A stretch of DNA of 64,000 nucleotides from Opisthocomus hoazin (lineage: Eukaryota; Chordata; Aves; Opisthocomiformes; Opisthocomidae): assembly GCF_030867145.1 (NCBI RefSeq), contig NC_134415.1, positions 67,857,300 through 67,921,299 of the forward strand, given 5' to 3'. This document shows, piece after piece, positions 1 to 12,985 of the stretch. A program made the position numbers and the translations under genes. Every line of letters starts with the position of its first letter. Within the stretch, counting starts at the first letter, position 1. A model generated the notes under the pieces. The model had not been told where the DNA came from. It did no database searches and was given only the letters and a program-made list of their open reading frames with translations.

Positions 1-2328
1 ATGTGCCATCAATTCTGTTGTTAGCTCTGCAGGTTTGTTTTGAAATAAAAAACAGTTCACGTTTAATCTGACCAACTTCATAAAAAAGCAGACTTGCAGA
101 ATGCAAAATACATTGATTTTGAACAAAGTAAACATTGTAAAACCAAGATTTTTGTCTGTAAATGTATTAAATTCTAACCCTCTACAATTCGTACAATAGT
201 AGAAATGGAAAACGCTTCACTTGTTTGTGGAGAAAAGCACTGTGTCTCTATATCAGTATCTGCGCCCTAGGACATGGTGTCCTGTTACAGCGAAGCGGGA
301 TAACGAAGTGCTGTTGGAAAAATGAGCAGCTTCGGATTTCCTCACCCCTGACCGCCTGTCCTCGCTGCGTTGCCGTGATTGCATGGTTGCAGCGTGACTC
401 TTCACACCGGCCTCTCCACAGCAAGATTAACCCTGCGAACAAGCAGTTTTCCACGCAGCCTCCCTCAGCACAGGGAAAGGAGCAGGACTGCAGTCTAAAG
501 ACAGACTACCTCTGCAGCTGAGCTGATTTAGCATCAAGTTGCGTCCTGTTTCACAGAAGTAAGTCCTCAGCTAACCCGGGAGACAGACAGACGGGGGAGA
601 GTGCGGTAGAGGGGTGGGGAGAGTGGACGGGGAGGACGGAAATGTGAAAAGCAAAGGGAGCTCTAGCATAAACTTACTCTTACGTTTCCCACAGCCAGGG
701 ATAGCCTGGACCGCTGTTTGCTGAGTTTTATTCAGTGGGTTGGTTTGTCTAAGCCGAGTTAGTTCCTCCTTGCTGGGAGAGCTCCCAGCTCTGCAGGCAG
801 TAGGCGGTGGTGCCTGCTGGAACAGAGGCAGGCAGGGGTGCCTCCACCCCACCGCACTGCAGAAACCCTCCTGTCCTGGCAGTGTGACTCAAACTTGGCG
901 GGAGAGTGCGCAGCCCCTGCGCTTGTCACTTTTTCTGCTCAGCCCTGCCAGGGGAGTCACGGTTCCAGGCTGGCTGTTTTCCTAGCTGTTGCTAAACAAG
1001 GGAGCGTTTACTGCTTCCTCCTTCAGGCTTGCATCTGATTGTGGTTAATGTGACTCAAGCCGTATTTCGTTTGACAAGAAAAACGGGGGGAGGGGAAAGG
1101 CTTCCAAGGTCCATTACTTAATTATCACTGAAATCTCTCTTGCAGCCTTCTAAAGGCTCATAGTTAAGGATCCTGAATAAGCGTGCTGTATCTAGCAGTG
1201 TCTGTAGAGAAGTATTTAGAGGTGAACGTGACTGGATGTAAATCAGTGTTCCTAATGGCTGAAACCGTCAGTCAACGCCACTCTTGCAGGGAACTCTCTG
1301 CTGTTTGCATTCACTCACAACATTTCTGTGGAGATGTTGTAGAGACAGTCTGCTGTAGGCAGGTAGCCTGTTCTGCTTCCTGCTGTTCAGAACACCTTTC
1401 CCAAATGAGAATACTGCAAATATCAGCATGTCAAAAAACAGAAAATGTCACAGGAAGATGCATTTGAACCGAATTGAAGTAAAAGATTAAAAATGAAGGC
1501 TTCTGGATACACAGCATGTTCCTGGGAACAGGAAAGGTGAGCAGAGGGGCAGGCATGCTGCTGCACCTGGTGAACTGGCCTGCCCTTCTGCTGCAGGCAA
1601 GTGGCACCCAGGCAAGGAGGTTAACGGCCCGGCTGGTGGCTTACCTGCCAGGCTTCAGAGGAAAACATTCCCTCCAGATGTGTGTTTTCTGGGGGAAGCC
1701 TGTTGGAAAGTGATGTACAGCTAAACACTAGTGACTGGGAGAGCCACTGAGATAAATGCACGGGACAGTTCTGTTGCTGGCATGTTAAGTGTATTGCATC
1801 TAATTACAGTGAGACACTAATATAACGACTTTGGTGTTAAGAAAGTCTGTGAAGCAAGCTGCACATCATGGCACATAGCACAGGGACTGGGGAATAAGAA
1901 GACACTGAAAGAAAGCAAACAGTTTTTAAGACCCGCAGTTTTTCCACTCGAACTTCACAGACTACTTCCAGGGGTGACACATGCACTTTTCACCTGGGTA
2001 TCAGAGTTGAGCCAACATAGACAGCAAAAGTCTATTCCAATCAATAGAAAAGTATAACAACAAAACATTGGACCATTCTCCCTAGCCATGTGTTTTAGAA
2101 CTTCTTTTTCTCTCGGCACAATTACTCTTGGCATTACCCAGCTTTTCAGACTTGTTGAGTTGCGACATCCTCACTGTGTTTAGTTGTACTTTCCCGAAAG
2201 TCACCAGCAACACTTGATTCCAAGGTAATGTTCTAACAGACCAGCAGGTCCTCCCTCCTTCGAAGTTAAACTTTGTCCCTCTTTTCTTTTCTATGCGTGC
2301 TGATTTTGCACCATTTATCCATGACGTT
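1..2328. other. Upstream intergenic DNA, no gene recognised
   Basis: Open frames here are all under about 125 codons, overlap on both strands and look like nothing I know. A purine-rich stretch lies near 590-660. The promoter and any non-coding first exon of vanin copy A should lie near the right end, but I see no clear TATA box in the last 60 bases before the shared block at 2329. Confidence 0.5.
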
Positions 2329-2880
2329 CCAGGAGCTGCGAGGCAGCAGCCATGCTCCCTTCCCAGCCTCTCCTGCACGCTGCGGTGTTTGCACTCGCAG
2401 TCCTCCAGGCCCTGGCCTCCGACACCTTCATTGCAGCCGTCTACGAGCACGCGGTCATCCTGCCAGATGCCACTGACGAGCCCGTTTCTCCCGACGATGC
2501 TTTGGCCCTGATGAACAAAAACATGGACGTCTTGGAAGGGGCCATCAAGGAAGCCGCCCAGCAGGTACTGGGTGTATCGGGAGCATTGTTAATCAGCGTT
2601 TCCTGCTCCTGCTGACCCTCCTGCTTATCTGTCAATGGGTGAATTCTTAACGGAGCCTGTTGTTTCAGGGTGCTCACATCATCGTGACTCCTGAAGACGG
2701 CATTTATGGCTGGCGTTTCACAAGAGAAGCCATCTACCCCTACCTGGAGGATATCCCTGATCCGGCGGTGGACTGGATTCCCTGCACCGACCCCACAAGG
2801 TGACTCCTTCAGCAGTGATTGATGTAGTTTCAGATTAGTTCCTCATGGAGTCGTGAGCTGCTCACAATAAATGCCTAAGA
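2329..2880 (+). repeat. Near-identical block 1 (vanin exons 1-2), pair of 13909-14460
   Basis: This stretch matches 13909-14460 with five substitutions by hand count (near 2597, 2634, 2766, 2819 and 2879) and no gaps, about 99% identity. It covers the last bases before the start codon, exon 1, intron 1, exon 2 and about 80 bases of intron 2. Flanking DNA on both sides is unrelated between the two places. The introns are as similar as the exons, so selection on protein does not explain it. A recent duplication or gene conversion does. Confidence 0.93.
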
Positions 2881-5800
2881 ACTGCTTTTGACAGGAGGGT
2901 AAGTTTCAATTAAAGCTGCATGTGAAGGTAAGTTACATGATGAAATATATAGCATGTCCATCATTAATTGACAAGGGAATGTTTTTCGGATCAGGCTCTT
3001 TAAAGAGAAATTCAAAGAATATACAGAATTTGGGTTACTGAATGTAGAGGAAATGTCTTCTTTTTGCACTTGGAAAAGCTTTGATGCCAGAATATGCTGC
3101 TTCTCATTCTACTTTCAGCTTCTTCACACTATTTTGAATAGATCCGACTGTAATTTCTTAACACTAGTTTTTTTATTTGTTTTGTCGCTTTGTTATTTTA
3201 CAAATGCTGTGTTCAAACAAAAGCGCACATACTATTTTTGTGGACAGCCAAGAACTAGTTTTTGAGCGGCTAATAACAGAGGAGATGAGGTCAGTAGTCA
3301 AAGTCCAAACCTCTGAGTGATACAAATCCAGAAATTTTTAATCTTAGCTTTTCACAATTAAGATAAGATAAAGAGCAAATTGCTAGTGTCTTTGTGCTGT
3401 AGAACATGATCTGTCATTTAAGCAGCATGTTCCAGCAGGGACAAGCTAACCTGTAGCCGAGCACTGGACTTCAGATCCGTACAGCACGCAGTAAGTGCTC
3501 AGCCATGGAACTACAGCTGTGGTCTGCCTTTTCCACTGTGACTTTCTGCACCTGCTCGATGATGAGGTGCTTAGAGCATGTTATTACATCTGTGAGAATG
3601 TAATTCCTCAGCGGTCCTGAGAGCAAGATTCACAATGGAGAGAAATGCAGGATGTGCAACGTTCTGCTCAGACATAAGTAGCTAAAATATACAGTCTTTC
3701 AGTGGTTGTGGGGTGGCAGCGTGTCTAAGCAGGTCTTTATTGCAGTTCTTCACACAGTTTTCAGGAAGGTAATCTTTGTGTCTCTTCACTGTTCTAAATC
3801 AGGGTTTTCATTAGTGGTTTGTGGGAGTATAACACCTGCCATGACAGCTTGGCATGCCCTGTTCCTCGGTGCTACCTGTGTGTCTTGCATGACGGTTCTC
3901 CCATGTGGCCCATGCACACCTTGCAAAGCCATATGCATCGCCACCTTGCAGAGGGGGAGGTCTGCTCTCTTCCTGGCCTGGTTCAGGTGCTTCAGAGGTG
4001 CTGCCAGATTATGGCACACGGCCTGTCACATCCTGAAATGCGTATCCCACTGCAGTTCACGCCATGGCTGGAGGGCTCTGTGCTCCCGTCCGCATGAATT
4101 GCCTTGACCAAGTCAGCTGCACCATTCCGCAGCTCAGCTCTGCCTGGTGTATCGAGGGCCCAGAGCTATGGTCCACAGGTGCTGCTATGCCAGATGCTAA
4201 GACATTCTCCTGTGTGACATCAAGTTAGTCTCTTCCTCTGCCCAGCAATTCCTCTCCTGCCCTTTCCCACCCCTAGGATTATCTGCTTGCTGCAGAGCAC
4301 GTTCTGGGTGCCAAGGAGTGCTGGCAGGCAGCCCAGGGTGGCCTGCCCCTCCAAATGCCGATGGAAGGGCTCCAGGAGCTGCCCCGAGCTGCAGGAAGGG
4401 ATGTGAGGGAGTGCTGCAGCCACCCTATGTGTCTGCCTGCCCTACCATAGCCACAGGACCGGAGGTGCTGCCAGCGTGCCCTCAGCACTCCAGCCACGGG
4501 CACCACTGACAGCACAGTTTTTGTTTGTCTTTTTTTTATTTTCCCTAAAATGCATTAGATTTGCTCCTGCTCCAGTGCAGGAGCGACTCAGCTGCATGGC
4601 CAGGAAAAACTCCATCTATGTGGTTGCCAACATCGGGGACAAGAAGTCATGTAATTCCAGTGATCCCAGCTGCCCCAGCGACGGTCGCTATCAGTACAAC
4701 ACCGACGTGGTCTTTGACTCGGAGGGGAAACTGGTGGCTCGTTACCACAAGGTAAAGTGGCCTTGGAAAGTCAGGAGCTATTTTTCCACTACTTCCAAAA
4801 TGTCTCCATTTGGCAAGAGAATTAAATGCCAGTCGTTGTCCCATGGTAGATTTTTGCTTTTGTTTGTAATTTAAAAGAGTCTCTTTCTTTCTGTGAAGTG
4901 TTGACTCCAAATTTGCATTTGCTGTCCTGTTTCTCAAAACAGACTAGAATGAAAAATGATTGCTCAGGTCCAGTTTAGTGGCATACGGTTTTGGCTGGCT
5001 TCCTCAGTTCATTAACTCCCTATGACTGGAAATCCTGCTGCTTAGGCAGCTTTAGTTTTCAGTGCCAGCTTTGCACTAGACTACCCCTCTACGTTCCAAG
5101 ATTTTACAGGGTTCATCTGCATCTCGTTTTAGATGAGTAGTCTGATTTAAGGAACACAGGCCCATTCCTATAATTCTTTTTTTTTGTTGATGTTTCAGCA
5201 AAGTTTTTGCATAACAGGAATTATCTGGACAAACCTATGGACCTAAGCTGGATGCAAAAAGAGATGAGGACATGGAAACATTTGCACCCAATGAAAGTAT
5301 CTTCTTTCAGTTTTATATGCCTATCTCCAAGGTTCATCAAAGTTGTTTGGGGTTCATGTGCCAGATGCATGCCAGTGGCTAGGCTGAAGTCAGTTGTTTA
5401 ACTCACTTTGGGCTCAGTGTTTCACCTGGATTTTCAGGGACAATGCCAAGATACTTCTTTGCGAGCAAACTGGGAAAGGGGGACACTGATAATGCGAGCC
5501 TGGTCCCCTGTGTTCCAGCCTGCCACAGCCCAGGGCCTGAGCTACAAGTCCAATAAACTTGAACCTCTTTTCTGTCTCGGAGCACATGTATTGTCCAGGC
5601 CACCTGGAGATTAAAGGACTCTTTCAGCAAACATGAATGTGAAGGAAGAAGGAAAATGTTGGAAAGCTGAGAACGTCTCAGACTTGGAATTTTTTGTTGG
5701 TTGAGATCATCTGCCTTTCTCCCATGACCACAGCCTTGCTTTCTTCTCTGCCCTGCAGCCTCCCAGTACTGTCTCGTGCTTCCTGCTGGTGCTGGGTGCT

Positions 5801-8800
5801 TTCAGTCCTTCTGTGCTTCTCCACACCAAGGTCACCAATCCTGTCTCTTGGCATCAGATCCTCTGTGCTCCTCTTCCATTATTGTTTCTCTTGTGTGTGT
5901 CTTTTGAATCACCAGGATTATAAACTAGCTGGGGAGGGGGGAGAGATTATTTTTACGGGGGTTGCAGGTGGCTGACACCAACAGACCTGCAGATAGCCGG
6001 TTGCTTTTCTGGTTAGATGCCAGGGCAATGTGTGTCTCCCCATACCCACCCTTTGGGCACTATGGTGATCATACAATTTTAGCCTGACTTCCTACATGTG
6101 AAGGCTTCAAACACAGTTCAAAAAACTTCTCTAGTCATTGTGAACAGTTTTAGGGAATGACTCCAAGATATTGCAGTAAGTGCCTTTAACTGATTTCCCT
6201 TTTTTCCTTCCCCTACAGTATAATCTCTTTGTGTCAGAAACTCAGTTTAATTACCCTAAAGAGCCAGAAGCCGTCACCTTCGAGACGCCCTTTGGGAAAT
6301 TTGGCGTTTTCACTTGCTTCGACATCCTTTTCCGTGAGCCTGCCGTGGTCCTGGTGAGCGAGCTGCAGGTGGACACTGTGCTCTTCCCAACAGCTTGGAT
6401 GAATGTCCTGCCGTTCCTGACCGCGATTGAGTTTCACTCTGCCTGGGCTATGGGCATGGGTGTCAACTTCCTAGCTGCCAATACACACTACACCAGCTTG
6501 TCTATGACAGGTAATTAGTTCTCACTCTGTCTAAAAAATCTCTATAACCATGAATCTTTATTCTGTGTTCTGCAAGGTGATATTGCAGAGGAATATAATA
6601 CAATTATAAAATGATAAATACATTATAATAATGTATAAAGATGTCTCAATTGGTAAATGGTCCTTTTACATGAACTAGCCAAGAATAAAGGAATTTGCAA
6701 GCAACTCTGTTGTGTACAGGAGAAAAGAGAACTGGTGGGCCCGTAAATACAACCATAAGGTAACACCCTGCCTTTTGGCTATACTGAGCAGGCCTCACTC
6801 AGGGACATAAATGCTATTCTTTGCCAAAGTATGATCTCTGTATACTGAGTTGCCAATAGTCACCTTTGCTGAGACTAAAATTTCTGCAATATTTATAAAC
6901 TAGTGGATAAGCTAGCAGTAGGCACAACTAAAAGGACAATATGAAATTTTTTATTCTTTTTGGATGGACTATTGTGCTCTCCACAGGGAGCGGTATTTAT
7001 GCACCAGATGGAGCCAGAACATACTACTATAACATGAAAACTGAGGATGGTCGCCTCCTCATTGCTGAACTAGATTCACACCCTCGCCTTTCTCCTGCCT
7101 CCTCGCCTGCCGTCAACTGGAGCTCATATGCTTTGAGTGCCGAAAGATTCCCACTGAATGACCGTGATTTCAGTGGACTCATCTTCCATGACTGGTTCAC
7201 TTTCACTGAGCTCACTAAGCCTGAGCAGAATCTCACCATTTGCCAGAAGGACCTCTGCTGTCACTTGAGCTACAAGATGGCACGGAAACGAGAAAATGAA
7301 GTTTATGTGCTAGGTGCTTTTGATGGGCTTCATGTTGTTGAAGGACAATACTATCTGCAGGTAATGATTCTTTGGAGGAGGCATACTTGTTTTAGGAAGC
7401 TGCTTTACAGGGAGAAACCTTCAGATCTGTGGTGAAAAAAGGCAATGCCCTTGTACGCTGGAGTCTTGATGTCCTATTTGTTACCAGTGGAAAGCAGTTA
7501 CTAAAATCTCCAAGCCTCCTTACCTTTAAACCCAGTAAGTGCAGTGGAGAGGTCTCTAAACCTCTTTTAGGTTCCCAGAGTGCCCTCACTATTTTTTTAG
7601 GTGTGCAATATTGGCTAGATTTAGGTCCTCTTTTGTGACTATCTGCAGTAAGTGTTCTAAATCTCCTCTGTAATCTTCACCAAACAATTCCTGTTAAAAA
7701 AAAAATTGTTTTTTCATATCTGTGAGCTGATCTGATAATTTAGAGTCACAGAGATGTTAATTTTTTGTCATTACTCAAATCATAGCGATGAAGTGTACTG
7801 AAATGGCATGTGACTTTTACTGGAAATGTCCACTCTTCCTCTCTTTTAATCAAATGCTTGGGAAGACAGTGCCTTATGTCCTGATGAATTTACTTAAAGC
7901 TATATTAGAGAACCTTCTTTGCCTTCACAATTAAGTTATTGTGTCAGCAGTTTATTCTTTTTTTAGTTACTTACTTCTGTCTGTCAACACAGCCTTTGCA
8001 TATCAGCTGGTACAGACTCCAGGATACTGGAGGAGGTCTTAGCCAGAAAACTGCTTATCTAATACATTTAAAAAGGTAGCTTGAATAAATTCAGTTCTTG
8101 GTGAGGTCGCTTGGAAAATTTATTTCAGTGATTGTGGAAGCTGCAAGATGGTCTCTACCACTACTGAATTTTCTAGAGAAGACAGGAATTTCTACTCTTC
8201 CTTTTGCTCTCAGTATTTTTCTGGTTTCCTCAGAACAGACTGAGAGAATTTTAATCTTCATTCTCTTATTATTTGCATTTCCACACAAAACCATTTTGGC
8301 TGATGACTAATACTTCCAATGTTGCAGATATGCTGCTTCTATCCCCCACTATCTGACTCAAATATAACTCCTTCACTACCTGTCAGCAAAACCAGCCAAC
8401 ATCCTTTGAATCTTCACAGGAGTGCTAGCCTTATTTCATAATTCTTCATGAGATCCAAAAATATTTATCAGCTGGATAATTAACTCTAAGGACAAAAGGA
8501 AAACATTGCCATTCCTACTTTCCTCTATGTGCTGTAACTACTAACACAAAACTGTAACAGAGGATGCTAACTTTATCACCTTGACATATATTCACCAGGA
8601 TGTGGATCGAAAACATCAGATTCAGATTTTCCATGGACTACCAGGCCATCTAATGAATTGTCATTAGCAACATGTGCAAATACCAGTAAGAGGACTTGTG
8701 TGTACAGTTGCACAATGTACCTATGAGGAGGGTTTTGTTTCATTTGCTAAAAATTTCCATTCACAAACTCTTCTTACTAAGACACGTGGGAAAGGAACCT

Positions 8801-9678
8801 TCAAACAAGAGAACAGACAATTGGAAGAATTAGTGGAAGTGGCAGGACTGAGCTTCGGGGATGAAATAAGGTGCTCTGGCAGCCCTCATGTCAGAAACAG
8901 GTTATTTCTAACGACTAAGGCAAAGTAGGTCTGGAATACCGCCGGTCAGATCAAGGGGTAAAAAAATAAGCTACAAGTAAAAAGAGATTGCTTAAACATT
9001 ATGAAAGAGATCCTGTGACAGTCACTTGCTCTGACACACACTGGCTTTGATGACACAAGGCTTTCCTACCAGAGTGTTTCCGTCTTGCTAAATATGTTGT
9101 TGTCTTCTCCTCCCTGCAGATATGCACGCTGCTCAAGTGCAAAAGCACAGACCTGAACACGTGTGGGCAGCCGGTGGAGACAGCTCAGACCAAGTTTGAG
9201 ATGTTCTCCCTCAGCGGCACCTTTGGCACCAACTACGTCTTTCCAGAAGTGTTGTACAGCGGGGTGCAGCTGGCCCCCGGGGAGTTCGAGGTAATGCAAC
9301 ACCTTGGAGCTGTGTCATGCTAGGTTCTCTGCGTAACAGTAATGGAATAAGCTGTCTCAAAACAGCCGAAGTGGACTTGCTCATAGTGAATAATCAGATC
9401 TATTAAATACCTTTTAATGAAGTCACTAGTTTCGGCGAGAGATATGTTTGAACGTATCTTCTTCCTGCTTTGTTACGTCTTTCTGAGCTCTTAGCCTGTT
9501 CATATGGATATTCCTCTAACCGTGTCCTTCTCTCGCCTTTTTCAATCAGGTATTGAAAGATGGGCGCCTGATAAGTAAGGCACAATCAACAAAACCAGTT
9601 GTCACTGTGACACTTTTTGGACGGTGGTATGAAAAGGATCATCTGAAACAAGACCCACAACCACCAGCCTTTCCATGA
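2352..9678 (+). CDS. VNN: Pantetheinase (vanin family), tandem copy A, seven coding exons
   Basis: Exons 2352-2564, 2669-2799, 4559-4751, 6219-6510, 6987-7360, 9120-9290 and 9550-9678 join in frame with GT-AG introns to give 500 aa. Vanins hydrolyse pantetheine to pantothenate and cysteamine at the cell surface or outside the cell. A signal peptide (about residues 1-22) precedes a nitrilase domain to about residue 310 and the vanin C-terminal domain. The catalytic triad is present: Glu80 in TPEDG, Lys179 in RYHK and Cys212 in FTCFD, one residue from human VNN1 Glu79/Lys178/Cys211. N-glycosylation sequons occur, including NWS and NLT in exon 5. The C-terminus (exon 7) is short and hydrophilic, without the hydrophobic tail needed for a GPI anchor, so a secreted enzyme is inferred. 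The start is the only ATG that gives a signal peptide. Biotinidase is a related alternative, but the tandem VNN setting next to TAAR1 argues for vanin. Which mammalian VNN number applies cannot be settled. Confidence 0.93.
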
Positions 9679-10035
9679 GATTGCCATAACTGAAGCCATA
9701 TACTATTAACCTTACGTCTAAATGACATACAGCATCCTCTACTATGGCAATCCGAACTCTGTTCCTTACTTCCAGTTGCACAAACTTCCTATGAGTGTGC
9801 TTTGTTTAGTAATAATGCAGCAATATTATTTTATTGCTACCATTTATTGAGAAGTGTCTATTTCTAGATCAGAAGATTACTAATATTTTATTAGCATGAA
9901 ACAGCAGTTGTGTTTCTTTCTCTGTTTTCTGGATTTTTGTTTTTCTAGCCCTCAGAAGATCTGTATTGTGGGCCAGAGGATACATTCTTATTGAAATAGC
10001 ATATTTTATAATTGCAGATTATTATGAGACCAGTA

Positions 10036-10041
10036 AATAAA
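10036..10041 (+). terminator. Polyadenylation signal of vanin copy A (candidate)
   Basis: An AATAAA hexamer lies 358 bases after the stop codon at 9678. It is the first canonical one I see downstream, and the position is normal for a 3' UTR end. Confidence 0.5.
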
Positions 10042-12594
10042 ACAGTGAAAGATGTGATTTGTGGCAACTCTATACAGAAAAGCTCGATAATGCTTTGTCT
10101 CTGGTATACAACTACTTAGCTGACTTATGCAAGTCTGCTCTATTACCTCAGTTACACATGTTTTTTTCTCCTATTTGTGTTGCTTTGGTTTTGTGGCCTT
10201 TATGTCATAAATGCATGCCATGCAGCACTTGGCAGCACAGAATAGCACATCATGGAGGCTGAGCGAGAATTCCAATAAAAAATCCAGCACTGAAACAAAA
10301 CCTGCCACCACTTCTTGGTCAGAACTCGACATGAATCATCATTTCCTTGAAATCTCTGTTGAACCAAAACTTGGAATTGAAACCTCAAAATATTCTACTT
10401 GCCAGTTCTGATCAACCTGCAGGCTGCACTAGATGTTAATCAGTGCTGGAACTGTTTGCATCCGGTAAAGAGGTCACTGAGCGTCATATAGCATCTCCTT
10501 CTTCCCATCTTCTCTATTTCTTTCCAATCGTATAACACCAACACATATGAAATAAGCCCTGTCCTTTGCTCCTTCGTGATAATTCTGGGTGCTGCCCTGC
10601 AATTTCTTTTGCTGTAGGAATGAGGTGGTTTAGATTTCTACTTAAGACCAGCTTCTGCTGGTGAGAAGACACTGTTCACATCTTTGCTTCCTCTTCTTCC
10701 TCAGCAACCTGTGCTTTGTTGCTGTTGCTGGACCCTAGTGACCTTCCTTCAGTGTATCAGTGTATAAAGATGTGCATGTTCTGTGGCTGTGGCTTGAAGA
10801 GTGGTCAGAGACCTCTGTAAGTCTAATTTCTCCTGCCTTTTTCCCACACTGGCATCATTCCTGGTTGCAATATGGTGCTCTCAAGGTGCTCAGTCCCATA
10901 TACTTCTGTTATGGAGCTGGTGAGAAGTTAGGAGTGCAAATGCTACCCAAACTCCAGCACTGATTATCACTACTGCGCACCATATGACCTCCTCTGTTTT
11001 CAAATGTAAATAGAAACTCACATGTGATGTAACGTAGTGTCATGCGTAATGACACGCTTATCAAAAGCCCTAGACAATGTACTCTGACTCATGGAAGCTC
11101 AACACCAGTGCTGGCAGAGCCACGCTCTCTTAAAACCTTGTTCACTCTTGGAGTCAGTTACTGTCTGATCACAGACTGACCTCAGTCCAGCAAAGGATCA
11201 TCCAGTGTGATCTTCTTCCCATGGACACAAACTCGGTGCAGACACTGTACTTGTTCCCCAGGAACCTGGTGGGTGACACTGCAACTCTCTCCTGGGAAAA
11301 GGATCTGAATTTAAAGGAGGCTGTGGTACACGAGAAGGTCTCATCCTGCAACACAGAAGGGATTCAGTGGGAGCTGGTGGCCAGTCTCTGAGCTGAGGGG
11401 CGGCTGCTTCGGGTCTGTTCACTGGTGATACAAATCCTCTGGCTAAGGGAGTGTGTGTGCAAGTAGTGTATAATCCCAGCCGAGAATCTGGTGAGTATCT
11501 TGAATTCAGGGTTTGGTTCAAGGCCATTGTGTTTCGGCTAATGTATATTTTTACATTGAATATTTTCCTACAGAAGACTGGCGTAAGCCATCTTAGCTCT
11601 AAATTAATTTTGCTACAAAGATTGCATAACACTTCTCGTTGTGAAGTGTGTCATTGTGTAAAGTGAGTCAGGCACACAGAAAGTAATCCTATGCAAGTCT
11701 ACCCACTATCCGCATATCGACTCACTCCGTGTGAAGACCAAGCTGCCTGTAACCACTGATAACAGTAAACACTTCTTCCAGGGAAGTGCGGCAAAAAAGC
11801 ATTTCATTACCTGACAGCTGGGTCAGAACCAAAGAAGGTGAGAAACTTGGGCAACCAGATACAAGGGATTTTGGGGAATGTGCAGTGTTAGCTTGAAGAT
11901 TTCTGATGGGGTGATCTGTAGACACAAGAAAGCAGGCTGCAATAGGCAAAACTTAGAAATTGTGGCTCCCATTCATGATGCTTTCTAGCAGAGACCTTTG
12001 GGGACCTGAGATCTGCAGAGCTCACTTGCAGAGCGGTGTTCTGGTGGGTTTTTTCAGACAAAGAGCCTGCCTGGCAGTCCTCTGCAGTGTGGAGCAGCCC
12101 CCAAAGGCCACACAACTCTGAGCCAGTGCTGTGCTGAGCTGGGTGGCACAGGCAGCGCCCGTGTGGCCGCACCGAGCTGGGGACTGGCTGCCGGCCCCCT
12201 GGAGCCCTGCCTGCAACCACCCCGCGCCCTCGAGTTTGGGCAGGAATGTGTCCGTACCAGTCTTTGCTGAAATTTCCCAAACTCTGGCTTGTTTTCCTGC
12301 TCTGACCTGGGCTTGCCTGGAACTGCATTCCTGCAGCATCGCAGGTCTGTAGCTCTGGCAGGCAACGTGTTTCTCTGGCTGCAGCACAGTGGTGACTGCT
12401 CTGCCGTTGCTCAATGCTGGCTGCTCTCTTGCCTTTGATATTGTGAGACTTTCCGGGCAGGGTGATTGCATCTCCTGGTGTGTCGGCTTTCCGCCACTCT
12501 GGGGAATTCCCGGGTTTTGTGCAATGCTTTCACTTTTAAAACCCCTGTCTTTGCTGTCCCCGTGCTCTTTTTGGGTGACTTCCAGCCTCCAGAC
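10042..12594. other. Intergenic DNA between vanin A and the vanin relic
   Basis: No exon or repeat that I can name. Open frames on both strands around 12020-12690 sit in a GC-richer patch, overlap each other and resemble no protein I know. A pyrimidine-AG site just before 12595 could be a splice acceptor of the relic. Confidence 0.45.
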
Positions 12595-12985
12595 ATGGGG
12601 CTTGCTAAAGCTCGTGCCTCTGCCGTGCTTTTGGTGCTGTGTCCGCTGGAGCCCTGTGCCCTCGACAGCTATGTCGCAGCCATCTATGAGCACAATGTGG
12701 TCTTTTCCAAGACATTTGGAATAGAATAGAATAGAATAGAATAGACTATTTCAGTTGGAAGGGACCTACAACAATCACCTAGTCCAACTGCATGACCAGT
12801 TCTGGGCTGACCATTTTAAAGCATGTTATTAAGGGCATTGTCCAAGTGCCTCTTCAACACTGACAGGCTTGGGGCATCAACCACCTCTTTAGGACATTGA
12901 AGTGCTGGTTTCTCCAGAGGAGGCCTTGGTGCTGATGGACAAAAATAAGACTTCTGGGTGAAATTACATAGTGAAGGGGAAGACA
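12595..12985 (+). pseudogene. Relic vanin first exon (third copy), split by a CR1
   Basis: ATG at 12595 opens a signal-peptide-like stretch, then residues reading SYVAAIYEHNVV, the counterpart of [12 protein letters not shown] in copies A and B. At 12717 a CR1 fragment interrupts it. After the insert (from 12893) the homology resumes as VSPEEALVLMDKN, matching [13 protein letters not shown] of the intact genes, but in another frame, and it soon meets a stop. So the exon carries an insertion, a frameshift and a stop. The degraded end of the exon is hard to place, and 12985 is approximate. No convincing exon 2 follows, though a faint candidate starts near 13078. It is either a dead third gene or the original first exon of copy B. 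Confidence 0.82.
12717..12892 (-). mobile_element. CR1 LINE 3' fragment inside the vanin relic
   Basis: The left end is a run of GAATA units, the reverse complement of a CR1 3' terminal repeat. It is followed by the reverse complement of the CR1 tail, with the hallmark stretch CAGTTGGAAGGGACCTACAA. The 5' end is truncated. The hexamer GACATT flanks it at 12711-12716 and 12893-12898, a target-site duplication. This dates the insertion after the vanin exon existed. Confidence 0.88.

Noticed and set aside
12022-12693. 223-codon minus-strand frame
   Set aside because: It runs antisense through the relic vanin exon and its GC-richer flank, and the product is unlike any known protein.
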